From assembly GCA_043392685.1 (NCBI GenBank), contig JBHZGM010000008.1: a stretch of 64,000 nucleotides of DNA. One strand, written 5' to 3'. Positions 1 through 9,617 of this stretch are shown piece after piece (the stretch's first letter is position 1; the number at the start of each line of letters is the position of its first letter). The translations under genes were made by a program, and so were the position numbers. Below the pieces are notes generated by a model that was not told the DNA's origin, searched no databases, and saw only the letters and a program-made list of their open reading frames with translations. The DNA comes from Metapseudomonas sp043392685. GTDB lineage: Bacteria > Pseudomonadota > Gammaproteobacteria > Pseudomonadales > Pseudomonadaceae.

Positions 1-393
1 GATGTCGCGCTTCTGTTGAATGTGCTGCATCACGTCGGCGACGACTATGGTGATCCGGCCCTTACCATCGAACAAGCCCGGGTAACGATCCTCGGACAGT
101 TGAACGGAATGAGTCGCCTGGCGGACAGGCTGATCTTCCAGCTGGGGTTCAATTGGCGTGGTGATCCGGCGCATTGTCTGTTCAGCCACGGCACCAAGGC
201 CGAGATGATCGATTACATCCGCCAGGGTACTTCGGAATTCTGGGAGATCGAGGCCATTGGTGTCGCCCAGCGGCAGGATGGCGAGCTTGTTTATAGCGAT
301 CTCGATGAGCACAACATTCAGCGTGACGATGCCTTGGGAGAGTTTCTCAATCGGCCCATTTTCATCATGAAATCTCTAGGCCGCGGGAATTAA
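1..393 (+). CDS. SAM-dependent methyltransferase, C-terminal part
   Basis: The reading frame is open from the left edge of the window, so only the last 130 residues are present. The first visible residues (DVALLLNVLHHVGDDYG) look like the post-motif of class I SAM-dependent methyltransferases, where an acidic strand is followed by a Leu-His-His element. The rest has no motif I because that part lies outside the window. The gene ends 9 bases before fgtA on the same strand, which suggests co-transcription and a role in building or modifying the flagellin glycan. That role is inferred from position only; the substrate is unknown. Base composition looks slightly less GC-rich than the flagellar core genes, as is common for glycan loci. 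Confidence 0.6.
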   Translation, partial: DVALLLNVLHHVGDDYGDPALTIEQARVTILGQLNGMSRLADRLIFQLGFNWRGDPAHCLFSHGTKAEMIDYIRQGTSEFWEIEAIGVAQRQDGELVYSDLDEHNIQRDDALGEFLNRPIFIMKSLGRGN

Positions 394-402
394 GGAAATC
401 GC

Positions 403-3400
403 ATGAAAAGCAGACTGCACCGCAAGCCTGGGCATCCGTACTACATCTTGGCTCCGGACTACCGGGAGTCGTCCTCGGGCGTATGTGTACTTCACTATCT
501 CTGTCATGCATTGAATCTGGAGGGGTTCGAGGCCTATATCGCCGGAGGCAAGAGGACCAACCCGGACCTGAAGACCCCCTTGCTGACTGACGAGATCAAG
601 AAGCGCCATAAACAGGCGGGGAAAGTACCGATCGGCGTTTATCCAGAAGTTGCTTCCGGCAATGCGCTGATGACGCCGGTGGTGGCGCGATACATCCTGA
701 ACAAGGAAGGTCTGATTGGTGGCAATCAGATTGGCGCAGGAAGTCATGACTTGTTCTTCTATTTCCGCCAGGAGTTCGTGGAGGCTGACCGTGCGGTCGA
801 TCTCCTGACTTTGCCGGGAACCGACATGGAGATGTTCTCGCCTGATCCTGGGCGTGAGCGGACTACGCCGCTGCTCTATCTCAATCGCGTGCCTCGTGAC
901 GCGGTGGATTTTTCCAGACTGCCGCCTGATATCGAAGTACTGTCGATGGCCAATCCGCTTCCGCTGGCGCAGTTGGCAGAGAAATTCAGAGCCGGAAAGC
1001 TTCTCTATACGTTTGAGACCTCCTCAACCTGTACCAAGGCAATGCTTTGCGGCTGCCCTGTCGTCGCCTTGCAAGCCAAGGGTTACGAGCATCTTGCATT
1101 CACTGACGAAACGCTGGCGTTCTATCAGTTCAGCGGCGTTGCACTGGACGATTCTGCGATTTCGCTGGAGAAGGCAGCGAGCGGTCTTCCGGTGATTCGC
1201 CAATGGCACGAGGAGCTGGAGGAGCGCTTCTGGGAACAGCTGGTCGTGTTCACCCGGAAGACGCAGGAGCAGGCGAACAGGGAGGCCGTCAGCCAGCGCT
1301 TCTGGCTGGACCGCTGGATGAGTGCCAGGGTGCCAGCGGAAACCCATGTGCGCCTGATCAATTCCAGCCTTGAGAGAGATTCGGCTGCGCCGCTGTTGAA
1401 TGTGGTGGTCAAGGACCTGGCCGGTGACCTGCAGCGGGTGATCGCGACTATCAAGAGCCTGGACAACGATCGCTGCTTCTACCAGAACGTGAAGATCACA
1501 GTGCTCACGTCGCTCGATATCCCCAGGGAAAACTCCTCGGAAGGGCTCCGTTTCGTCCGGGTCAACGAGCAGAACCTGGTCGATACGGTCAATCAGGTCG
1601 CCGCTGGAATCGATTTCGACTGGCTGATGCTGGTGGAGGCGGGGACCGAGTTCACGGCGGCCGGATTGCAGACCCTGGCGATCGAGTTGCTGGCGGCACC
1701 GGGATGCCGAGCCGTCTACGGGGATGAGCTGGAAGTCGACGATGAAGGCGTCCGTACGCCATTGTTCAGACCCGGGTTCAACCTCGATTACCTGCTTGCA
1801 TTTCCCGGCGCGATGGCTTCGCACTGGTTGTTCCACAAGGAAACCCTGCTTGAGCTCGATGGCTTCGACCCCGCGTTCGCCGGAGCGTTCGAGCTCGACT
1901 TCATCCTGCGGATGGTGGAGCACTGTGGCTTCTCGGGACTTGCCCATGTCGATGAGCCCCTGCTGGTCGCCGCGAGCAAAGCTCCCGCCGACAATGCGGA
2001 CGAGCTTCGTGCGATCGGCCGGCACCTGGCGGAGCGCGGCTATGAAGATGCTTCCGTAGTATCCGTGTTGCCCGGGCGCTATCGCGTGCGTTACGCGCAC
2101 AAGGAGCAGCCTCTGGTCAGTATCGTCATCCCGATCGAGGACGACCTCGCACGACTCGAGCAGTGCGTCGAAAGCATCCTGGAAGTCACGCGCTACCCGC
2201 ACTACGAAGTGGTGCTGGTCGGCAGCCTGGACGACTCATCGGCAGTGCGCGACTGGCTGGACACCCTTGCCGGGATGGGGACCGAGCGAATCAGGGTTGC
2301 ACGCTACGACGGCCATTGCGACTTGTCGGCCATGTGTAATCTGGGCGCAAGCACAGCTCGGGGCGAATACGTGCTTCTGCTGGCCAGCAACACCTGGATG
2401 AGCCAGCCGGAATGGCTGGATGAAATGCTGAATCACGCACTGCGTCCGGAAGTGGCGGTCGTGGGCGCAAAGGTTCTCTATCGCTTCGGGCCGGTCAAGC
2501 ATGCCGGGATCATCCTGGGGCTGCGTGGCCCGGCAGGAGGCGCCTTCATTGGCGAAGCGGGGGATGCGCCCGGCTACATGAGCCGTTTGCAGGTAGATCA
2601 GAGTTACAGCGCCGTGAGTCGCGCTTGCATGCTGGTACGCAAGTCGCTCTTCGATGAAGTGGGTGGCATGGGGAGTGATGACATTCGCGCAGAGCATGCC
2701 GATGTCGATTTCTGCCTGAAGCTGGGCCAGGCCGGCTACCTGATTCTATGGGCTGCGCATGCGGTGGTTCGTCAGGCAGGGGAGGCGCCGGCGGAGGGCG
2801 TCGAGGCGTCGTTCGAATCGCAAGAGCAGCAAAAGGCCCGGATCGCCATGTACGAGAAGTGGTTGCCCGTGCTTGCCCGGGACCCGGCCTACAACCAGAA
2901 CCTGACCATCAGCGGCTTCGGTTTCACCCCCGACTATTCCAAGACCCGTGAATGGCAGCCAATCGGGCAGCCACTGCTCCCGCGTATCCTGTGTCATCCG
3001 TCCGATGGCGGCGGATGTGGGCACTATCGGCTCTACCAGCCCTTCCTGAGCATGGAGCGAGACGCGCTGATCGAAGGGGTTTCCTGCGGGTCGTTGCTGT
3101 CGCCGGTCGAACTCGAGCGCTTTGCTCCCGACAGCATCATTTATCAGCGCCAGTTCACGCCGGAAAGCCTGTTCCGCAGGGAAGAGGGCGAAACCTATTC
3201 CGGCGCGTTCCGCGTGATGGACATGGACGATTTCATCCCTGGCGTTCCACCGAAAAGCATCCACTTCAACAAGGTTCCCAAGAATGTAATGGAATACATC
3301 AACAAGTCGCTGAGCCTGGTGGACCGCTTCGTGGTGTCGACCGCACCGCTGGCCGAGGCCTTCGCCGGATTGCATCCCGATATCCGCATCGTGCAGAACC

Positions 3401-3960
3401 GCCTGCCGGTGGAGTGGTGGAGCAATCTTCACAGCGAGCGGCGCGTAGGACGCAAGCCCCGGGTCGGCTGGGCGGGTGGCTCCAGCCATACCGGGGATCT
3501 TGAGCTCATTTTCGATGTGGTGCGTGAGCTGGCCAACGAGGTCGAATGGGTATTCTTCGGCATGTGTCCTGACCTGTTGCGCCCCTATGTCCACGAGTTT
3601 CATCCGGGCATTTCCATTGAGCGCTACTCGGAGCGCCTTGCCCGCCTGAATCTGGACCTGGCCCTGGCACCGCTGGAAATGAATCTGTTCAACGAGTGCA
3701 AGAGCAATCTGCGCATTCTGGAATACGGCGCTTGTGGGTATCCGGTGATCTGTACGGATATCGATCCCTACCGTTGCGGCATGCCCGTCACCCTGGTGAA
3801 GAATCGCACCGAAGACTGGCTTGAGGCGATCCGCATGCACCTCTCCGATCTCGACGAGACGGCCAGGAGAGGGGATGCGCTACGTGAAGTGGTGCGCCGC
3901 GACTGGATGCTGCAGGGCGAAGCATTGCTGGACTGGCGCAAGGCATGGTTGCCTGACTGA
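403..3960 (+). CDS. fgtA: Flagellin glycosyltransferase FgtA, multidomain
   Basis: A protein of 1185 residues with several glycosyltransferase modules. Residues 1-300 resemble a GT4-like half with a TFETSSTCTKAMLCGCPVV donor-site segment. Residues about 330-560 look like a GT2-type domain (an AVYGDELEVDDEG acidic motif near 435-450). Residues 569-830 are a fuller GT2 domain (LVSIVIPIEDD start, later SAVSRACMLVRKSLFDEVGGMG). Residues 880-1185 form a GT4/GT1-like domain ending in CKSNLRILEYGACGYPVI. Length and its place just upstream of fliC match FgtA of P. aeruginosa (about 1180 residues, from memory), which adds the first sugars to flagellin in the cytoplasm before export. The start has an AAGGAAAT ribosome site 5 bases upstream. 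Which sugars each domain transfers cannot be told from sequence. Confidence 0.85.
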   Translation: MKSRLHRKPGHPYYILAPDYRESSSGVCVLHYLCHALNLEGFEAYIAGGKRTNPDLKTPLLTDEIKKRHKQAGKVPIGVYPEVASGNALMTPVVARYILNKEGLIGGNQIGAGSHDLFFYFRQEFVEADRAVDLLTLPGTDMEMFSPDPGRERTTPLLYLNRVPRDAVDFSRLPPDIEVLSMANPLPLAQLAEKFRAGKLLYTFETSSTCTKAMLCGCPVVALQAKGYEHLAFTDETLAFYQFSGVALDDSAISLEKAASGLPVIRQWHEELEERFWEQLVVFTRKTQEQANREAVSQRFWLDRWMSARVPAETHVRLINSSLERDSAAPLLNVVVKDLAGDLQRVIATIKSLDNDRCFYQNVKITVLTSLDIPRENSSEGLRFVRVNEQNLVDTVNQVAAGIDFDWLMLVEAGTEFTAAGLQTLAIELLAAPGCRAVYGDELEVDDEGVRTPLFRPGFNLDYLLAFPGAMASHWLFHKETLLELDGFDPAFAGAFELDFILRMVEHCGFSGLAHVDEPLLVAASKAPADNADELRAIGRHLAERGYEDASVVSVLPGRYRVRYAHKEQPLVSIVIPIEDDLARLEQCVESILEVTRYPHYEVVLVGSLDDSSAVRDWLDTLAGMGTERIRVARYDGHCDLSAMCNLGASTARGEYVLLLASNTWMSQPEWLDEMLNHALRPEVAVVGAKVLYRFGPVKHAGIILGLRGPAGGAFIGEAGDAPGYMSRLQVDQSYSAVSRACMLVRKSLFDEVGGMGSDDIRAEHADVDFCLKLGQAGYLILWAAHAVVRQAGEAPAEGVEASFESQEQQKARIAMYEKWLPVLARDPAYNQNLTISGFGFTPDYSKTREWQPIGQPLLPRILCHPSDGGGCGHYRLYQPFLSMERDALIEGVSCGSLLSPVELERFAPDSIIYQRQFTPESLFRREEGETYSGAFRVMDMDDFIPGVPPKSIHFNKVPKNVMEYINKSLSLVDRFVVSTAPLAEAFAGLHPDIRIVQNRLPVEWWSNLHSERRVGRKPRVGWAGGSSHTGDLELIFDVVRELANEVEWVFFGMCPDLLRPYVHEFHPGISIERYSERLARLNLDLALAPLEMNLFNECKSNLRILEYGACGYPVICTDIDPYRCGMPVTLVKNRTEDWLEAIRMHLSDLDETARRGDALREVVRRDWMLQGEALLDWRKAWLPD

Positions 3961-4017
3961 CGCGCGTCATTTGCCGGGGCACTCGAGTATGGGTGCCTTC
4001 GGTTTTCGATCTTTCTC

Positions 4018-4044
4018 TAAAGTTTTCCTCCAACCCGCCGATGA
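4018..4044 (+). promoter_or_regulatory. Sigma-28 (FliA) promoter of fliC, distal copy
   Basis: TAAAGTTT at 4018-4025, an 11-base spacer, then GCCGATGA at 4037-4044. This matches the FliA consensus (TAAAGTTT-N11-GCCGATAA) at 15 of 16 positions with exact spacing. Transcription would start near 4050, giving a leader of about 185 bases to fliC. Confidence 0.85.
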
Positions 4045-4114
4045 GCTTGGTAAGGCTTGAGCAGTACGGTTTCCCGGTGTGCTCGAACCAGGCAAAAAAA
4101 CTGCGTATCAGGGC

Positions 4115-4141
4115 TAAAGGTTTTTCTCGAAGCGCCGATAC
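4115..4141 (+). promoter_or_regulatory. Sigma-28 (FliA) promoter of fliC, proximal copy
   Basis: TAAAGGTT at 4115-4122, an 11-base spacer, then GCCGATAC at 4134-4141. It has the same exact geometry as the distal copy, 97 bases downstream of it, with two deviations from consensus. Transcription would start near 4147, about 88 bases before the fliC start codon. Two well-formed FliA promoters in tandem before one flagellin gene are unusual. Confidence 0.75.
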
Positions 4142-4234
4142 GCAAAGTGAACGCGAACTCAATGGCCTCATGAGCTGCAGGCTCAGAGTCGCAAGCTCAG
4201 GCAAACAAGCTCGGTCCTTTGGAGGACGAAAATC

Positions 4235-5083
4235 ATGGCATTGACTGTCAATACCAACGTTGCTTCCCTCAACACTCAGCGCAACCTGAACCGTGCGTCC
4301 GACTCGCTGAGCGTATCGATGCAGCGCCTTTCCACCGGTTCGCGTATCAACAGTGCCAAGGACGACGCCGCCGGCCTGCAGATCTCCAACCGTCTGACCA
4401 GCCAGATCAACGGCCTGAACGTTGCGGTGCGCAACGCCAACGATGGTATCTCCATCGCCCAGGTGGCCGAAGGTGCCCTGCAGCAGTCCACCGACATTCT
4501 GCAACGTATGCGCGAACTGGCCCTGCAATCGGCCAACGGCAGCAACAGCAGCGTTGACCGCACTTCCCTGAATCAGGAAGTGGTGTCCCTGCAGAGCGAA
4601 CTGGACCGTATTGCCGACACCACCAGCTTCGGTAGCGGCAGCAACAAGCTGTACCTGCTCAATGCCAGCGATTTCAGCGGCGACGTGGATTTCCAGGTGG
4701 GTGCCGACGCCAACGAAACCATCAGCATCACCATGGGCTCGGCCTCGTTCGACTCGTCCGGTCTTGCCGTTGCCTCCGGTGATGTGGACATCACCACTGC
4801 TTCCGGTGCCCAGGCAGCTGTTTCCGCGATCGACGCAGCCCTGGCGGCCATCGACAGCAAGCGTGCCGACCTCGGTGCCGTGCAGAACCGCTTCCAGAAC
4901 ACCATCGCCAACCTGCAGAACATCGCAGAGAACGTGTCGGCTTCGCGCAGCCGCATCAAGGACACTGACTTCGCTGCCGAGACCGCCAACCTGACCAAGA
5001 ACCAAGTGCTGCAACAGGCCAGTACCGCTATTCTTGCCCAGGCGAACCAGCTGCCGTCGGCTGTTCTCAGCCTGCTGCAATAA
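4235..5083 (+). CDS. fliC: Flagellin FliC (short, 282 residues)
   Basis: Filament subunit secreted through the flagellar export apparatus. The conserved N-terminal D0/D1 helices (MALTVNTNVASLNTQRNL start) and C-terminal D1/D0 helices (ending LPSAVLSLLQ) are complete. The central variable part is only about 100 residues, so the surface D2/D3 domains are minimal. The length equals the short flagellins of P. syringae and is well below the 394 or 488 residues of P. aeruginosa a- and b-types (from memory). The flg22-type peptide recognised by plant FLS2 lies at residues 30-51 and differs from the canonical sequence I recall only at its last residue (Ser for Ala). The start has a GGAGGA ribosome site at 4221. 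Two FliA promoters precede it and a terminator follows. Confidence 0.97.
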   Translation: MALTVNTNVASLNTQRNLNRASDSLSVSMQRLSTGSRINSAKDDAAGLQISNRLTSQINGLNVAVRNANDGISIAQVAEGALQQSTDILQRMRELALQSANGSNSSVDRTSLNQEVVSLQSELDRIADTTSFGSGSNKLYLLNASDFSGDVDFQVGADANETISITMGSASFDSSGLAVASGDVDITTASGAQAAVSAIDAALAAIDSKRADLGAVQNRFQNTIANLQNIAENVSASRSRIKDTDFAAETANLTKNQVLQQASTAILAQANQLPSAVLSLLQ

Positions 5084-5103
5084 GGTCCAACTCAGCAAGT
5101 TGA

Positions 5104-5142
5104 ACAGGGGAAGGGTCCCAGGACGCCTGCCCCTGTTTTTGC
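5104..5142 (+). terminator. Rho-independent terminator after fliC
   Basis: AACAGGGG at 5104-5111 pairs with CCCCTGTT at 5131-5138, and the stem runs into TTTTTG. It lies 21 bases after the fliC stop and would isolate the strongly expressed flagellin message from flaG. Confidence 0.8.
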
Positions 5143-5160
5143 GTTTTCAAGGAGGCGGAT

Positions 5161-5541
5161 ATGGATATCAATGTGCAAGGCGTCAGAAGCTCTGGCGCGA
5201 TTGATACTAGGCCGGCCGCAGAGCAGAAGTCGCAGCGTTCGAGCGTGGCGGATGCGCGCTTCAACGTGCAGGGGGGGGCTTCCGAAACGAATGAGCGGGG
5301 AGCTCCGTCCGTAGACAAGGCCGAGGCCATCGGCAACACCGTTGCCTCTCTCCGGGAATTCGCCCAGTCCATCCAGCGGGATCTTTCCTTTCGAGTGGAT
5401 GATTCCAGCGGGCGGATTGTGGTCGAGGTGCGGGACCAGTCTTCCGGCGACGTCATTCGCCAGATCCCTTCCGAGGAAGCGCTGCAACTGCTCAAGCATC
5501 TCGAGGAAGCGCGAAGCCTGATGCTCAAGACGACGGCCTGA
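5161..5541 (+). CDS. flaG: FlaG family protein
   Basis: A 126-residue protein with a low-complexity polar N-terminal half and a conserved C-terminal FlaG domain (about residues 55-122: LSFRVDDSSGRIVVEVRD, then IRQIPSEEAL and LLKHLEEARSLMLKT). FlaG sits between fliC and fliD in Pseudomonas and Vibrio and affects filament length; its molecular action is not settled. An AAGGAGGCGGAT ribosome site directly precedes the ATG. It follows the fliC terminator, so expression depends on read-through or a promoter I could not identify. Confidence 0.9.
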   Translation: MDINVQGVRSSGAIDTRPAAEQKSQRSSVADARFNVQGGASETNERGAPSVDKAEAIGNTVASLREFAQSIQRDLSFRVDDSSGRIVVEVRDQSSGDVIRQIPSEEALQLLKHLEEARSLMLKTTA

Positions 5542-5545
5542 ACAC

Positions 5546-5562
5546 TTGGCCTGAATCCTGCT
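5546..5562 (+). promoter_or_regulatory. Possible sigma-54 promoter of fliD
   Basis: TTGGCCTG followed by CTGCTA keeps the invariant GG (5548-5549), ten bases, then GC (5560-5561). The -24 half is good and the -12 half is only fair. It starts just after the flaG stop, about 65 bases before fliD. In P. aeruginosa the fliD operon is reported to be FleQ/RpoN dependent, which supports the call. Confidence 0.5.
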
Positions 5563-5613
5563 ATTCAGCTCGGGCGATGTCGTTAGTGTCAAAAGACTGT
5601 CGAGGGAAGGAAC

Positions 5614-7017
5614 ATGGCAACGATTACTGGCACCGGTCTCGGCTCCGGACTTGATATCAACTCGATCGTGAAGTCGCTGGTCGATGCCCAGAGCGCGCCA
5701 AAAACCGCCCAGCTCGATCGTCTCAAGAGCCAGACCGATGCCAAGATTTCCGGGGTAGGGCAACTGCAGAGTGCCCTCGAGGCGTTTCAGAAGGCCATGA
5801 AGGACCTCGGCGCCGGAGAGGCTTTCAATGCCCTGGCGGCCACGTCTTCGAAGGCCGAACAGATCACCGTCAGCGCGGCGAACAACGCAGTCGCCGGCAG
5901 CTACCAGGTCAAGATCAATCAGCTTGCCACTGCCTCCAAGGTCGCGACTGGCTTCACCCCCTCCAGCGGTACTTTCGATGCAGGTTCGCTGACCATCAGT
6001 CTCGGCAGCGGTAACGACTTCATCGTGGACATCGCCGAAGGTGCTTCCCTGGTAGAGGTTCGCGATGCGATCAACGCCAAGCTCAAGGACAAGGGCGTGA
6101 CCGCCAACGTCGTGAGCGACCCCGCCAATCCGCAGGCGGGTTCCCGGTTGATCCTCAGTTCCACCGTTACCGGCGCGGGCAAGGATATTTCCGTATCCGG
6201 CTCCAACGCCTCCCTGGCCCAACTGAACGTCGATGGCAGCGTGCAACAACAGGGCAGTGGGGCGGGCTATATCACCAAGGCCCAGAATGCCGAGTTCGAG
6301 ATAGACGGACTTGCGCTTTCCAGTGCCACCAACAAGGTCGAAGGGGCGGTCAGCGGACTGACCTTCGAGCTGCTGGCCGAAGGGGTAGGCAAGACCACGA
6401 CGCTGACCGTCGGACCGAACAAGACCGGTCTGAAGGATTCGATCCAGAAGTTCGTCGATGCCTACAACCAGGTCGTCAAGGTAACCAGTAACCTGACCAA
6501 GGTAACCAAGGGTGCCGATGGCACGACCACCAGCGGTGGTGCCCTGGTGGGTGACTCCACCGTGCGGCAGATGATGAATATCCTGCGCAAGGAGCTGACG
6601 ACTTCCGCCGATACCGGCAACGATGCGATCAAGATTCTTGCGGATCTGGGCATCAAGACGCAGAGCGACGGGACCCTCGCCATTGAGCAGAGCAAGCTGG
6701 ACAAGGTGATCCAGGACAGTCCCGAGACCATTGGTGCCTTTTTCACCGGTACCGACGGCCTGTTCAAACGGTTGGACAATCAGATCAAGACCTATACCCA
6801 GGCAGGCGGCATTCTCAAGGAGCGTTCCGAATCGCTCCAGGGCACACTCACCAGCATCAGCAAACAGCGTGATGCTCACACGCGTGCGATGGCAGCACTC
6901 GAAGAGCGCCTTTATTCGCAATACAACGCGATGGACAATCTGGTCGGGCAATTGACCAGCACGGGCAATTCGTTGCTGTCCAGCCTCGATGCGTTGGCGG
7001 CGCGCTCGAAGTCCTGA
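5614..7017 (+). CDS. fliD: Flagellar filament cap protein FliD
   Basis: Forms the cap at the filament tip that folds incoming flagellin. In P. aeruginosa the protein also binds mucin. The 467-residue protein shows the FliD N-terminal signature (GTGLGSGLDINSIVKSLVDAQ, residues 5-25), a variable middle, and a C-terminal heptad-rich segment (LKERSESLQGTLTSISKQRDAHTRAM) that assembles the cap stalk. A GGAAGGAAC ribosome site precedes the ATG. The chaperones fliS and fliT follow, as expected for late export substrates and their partners. Confidence 0.95.
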   Translation: MATITGTGLGSGLDINSIVKSLVDAQSAPKTAQLDRLKSQTDAKISGVGQLQSALEAFQKAMKDLGAGEAFNALAATSSKAEQITVSAANNAVAGSYQVKINQLATASKVATGFTPSSGTFDAGSLTISLGSGNDFIVDIAEGASLVEVRDAINAKLKDKGVTANVVSDPANPQAGSRLILSSTVTGAGKDISVSGSNASLAQLNVDGSVQQQGSGAGYITKAQNAEFEIDGLALSSATNKVEGAVSGLTFELLAEGVGKTTTLTVGPNKTGLKDSIQKFVDAYNQVVKVTSNLTKVTKGADGTTTSGGALVGDSTVRQMMNILRKELTTSADTGNDAIKILADLGIKTQSDGTLAIEQSKLDKVIQDSPETIGAFFTGTDGLFKRLDNQIKTYTQAGGILKERSESLQGTLTSISKQRDAHTRAMAALEERLYSQYNAMDNLVGQLTSTGNSLLSSLDALAARSKS

Positions 7018-7049
7018 GCCCGACGTTGAAATAAAGCGGAAGAAGCTGC

Positions 7050-7076
7050 TAAAGGTTTTGCGCTTCGTACCGATAA
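7050..7076 (+). promoter_or_regulatory. Sigma-28 (FliA) promoter of fliS
   Basis: TAAAGGTT at 7050-7057, 11 bases, then ACCGATAA at 7069-7076. Spacing is exact, with one mismatch in each half. It lies in the fliD-fliS gap and would start transcription about 30 bases before fliS. Confidence 0.75.
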
Positions 7077-7112
7077 GCAAGGTATGTAGACAGCAGCCCT
7101 GCGAGAACGAAC

Positions 7113-7493
7113 ATGAATGTCGCCTCCGCTCTCCGCCAGTATCAGAACGTCAACACCAATGTCATGGTGGCTGACGCCAGCCCGCACCGCCTGATCCAGA
7201 TGTTGATGGAGGGAAGCCTCTCCCGCTTGGCCCAGGCGCGTGGCGCGCTCGAACGAGGCCAGTTGGCCAGCAAGGGTGAACTGATCGGCAAGGCCATCTC
7301 CATCGTGGGTGGCTTGCGTGGCGCGCTCGACATGGAGCGTGGTGGTGAAGTGGCGGTCAACCTCGATCGCCTGTACGAGTACATGGGCAATCGCCTGGTC
7401 GAAGCCAATGCCAGGGATGACTCCGCGATACTTGATGAAGTCTCTCAGCTGATGCGTACAATCAAGTCCGGCTGGGACGCGATCGCGCCCTGA
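7113..7493 (+). CDS. fliS: Flagellin export chaperone FliS
   Basis: A 126-residue all-helical protein that binds the disordered C-terminus of flagellin and stops it polymerising in the cytoplasm. Family hallmarks are the N-terminal ALRQYQNVN segment, which carries the Tyr of the flagellin groove, and SPHRLIQMLMEGSLSRLAQARGAL. The start follows a weak AGAACGAAC ribosome site. It has its own FliA-type promoter, so it could be raised together with flagellin, and it is followed closely by fliT. Confidence 0.93.
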   Translation: MNVASALRQYQNVNTNVMVADASPHRLIQMLMEGSLSRLAQARGALERGQLASKGELIGKAISIVGGLRGALDMERGGEVAVNLDRLYEYMGNRLVEANARDDSAILDEVSQLMRTIKSGWDAIAP

Positions 7494-7518
7494 ATGAGTC
7501 GGTGTCCTAGGAGTGTCC

Positions 7519-7815
7519 ATGAGTAAATCTGTCCAACTTCTCGAGGCGACGGGCGCGATGCTGCGCGATGCCTTGAATCGAAGGGATTGGGAAGCCATCG
7601 GTGTGCTTGACCAGCAATGCCGCCAGGCGATCGACGAAGCCATGGATGAAGTGCCAGCAGACGAAGCATTGTTGCGTGCGCGCATGGAGGATCTCCTGGC
7701 GCTTTACCGCGAACTGGTGAGCATTTGCCAGGCGGAGCAGCAACGCATCGCCGGCGAGTTGCTTCAGCTCAACCAGGCCAAGCAGGGCGCCAAGGTCTAC
7801 CAATTGTTCGGCTGA
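7519..7815 (+). CDS. fliT: FliT-like flagellar chaperone
   Basis: A 98-residue, mostly helical protein after fliS, in the position of PA1096 of P. aeruginosa. By family it should escort the cap protein FliD; in enteric bacteria FliT also inhibits FlhDC, which Pseudomonas lacks. Sequence similarity to enteric FliT is low, so the assignment rests on size, helical character and position. I start at the ATG at 7519 because AGGAG at 7509-7513 is correctly spaced from it; a GTG two codons upstream is too close to that site. Confidence 0.75.
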   Translation: MSKSVQLLEATGAMLRDALNRRDWEAIGVLDQQCRQAIDEAMDEVPADEALLRARMEDLLALYRELVSICQAEQQRIAGELLQLNQAKQGAKVYQLFG

Positions 7816-7909
7816 TGGCCGGACAATTTCCAACTGCCATTACTTCGATACTGCGCCCACAATCGCTTAGCCATTCCGTCGGCTCGCACAAAAAAAGCAC
7901 GCCATAAAA

Positions 7910-7938
7910 TTGACACGGCAAGGGTTTTTCACTTTACT
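7910..7938 (+). promoter_or_regulatory. Sigma-70 promoter of fleQ
   Basis: A perfect TTGACA at 7910-7915, a 17-base spacer, then TTTACT at 7933-7938. It lies about 97 bases before the fleQ start codon. A vegetative promoter fits the role of FleQ at the top of the hierarchy. The rest of the fliT-fleQ gap (7816-8034) shows no gene. Confidence 0.75.
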
Positions 7939-8034
7939 AGTGGCCAATTGCCGGTTGGTCCCTTCCCCCGGGATGCACCGTCTGTCCATACGCCGTGGAA
8001 TGCGGCGTCCAGCCCTGGAAGCAAGAGCCAGACA

Positions 8035-9507
<1,473 letters not shown>

Positions 9508-9547
9508 TTCCGTTTTTTACAAGTTGTTGTTTTTAAAGGAATAAATT

Positions 9548-9566
9548 TTAGGCACGGGTATTGCTA
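9548..9566 (+). promoter_or_regulatory. Sigma-54 promoter of fleSR
   Basis: TTAGGCACG, four bases, TTGCTA: GG at 9551-9552, ten bases, GC at 9563-9564. This is very close to the RpoN consensus. Transcription should start near 9576, giving a leader of about 42 bases that contains a hairpin. It is consistent with FleQ activation of fleSR. Confidence 0.88.
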
Positions 9567-9580
9567 TATCTCCCTCGACC

Positions 9581-9598
9581 GACCGTCTGCTGACGGTC
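9581..9598 (+). other. Hairpin in the fleS leader
   Basis: GACCGTC (9581-9587), loop TGCT, then GACGGTC (9592-9598) form a perfect 7-base stem. It can be extended by an overlapping TCGACCG/CGGTCGA pairing. It ends about 5 bases before the purine-rich ribosome site of fleS and has no U tract, so it is not a terminator. It could shape translation or message stability; this is inference. Confidence 0.5.
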
Positions 9599-9617
9599 GA
9601 TGGAGCGAGAGAAGAGC

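Noticed and set aside
7948..8034. Upstream extension of fleQ by 29 codons
   Set aside because: It begins just after the -10 of the fleQ promoter and lacks similarity to FleQ, which starts MWRETK.
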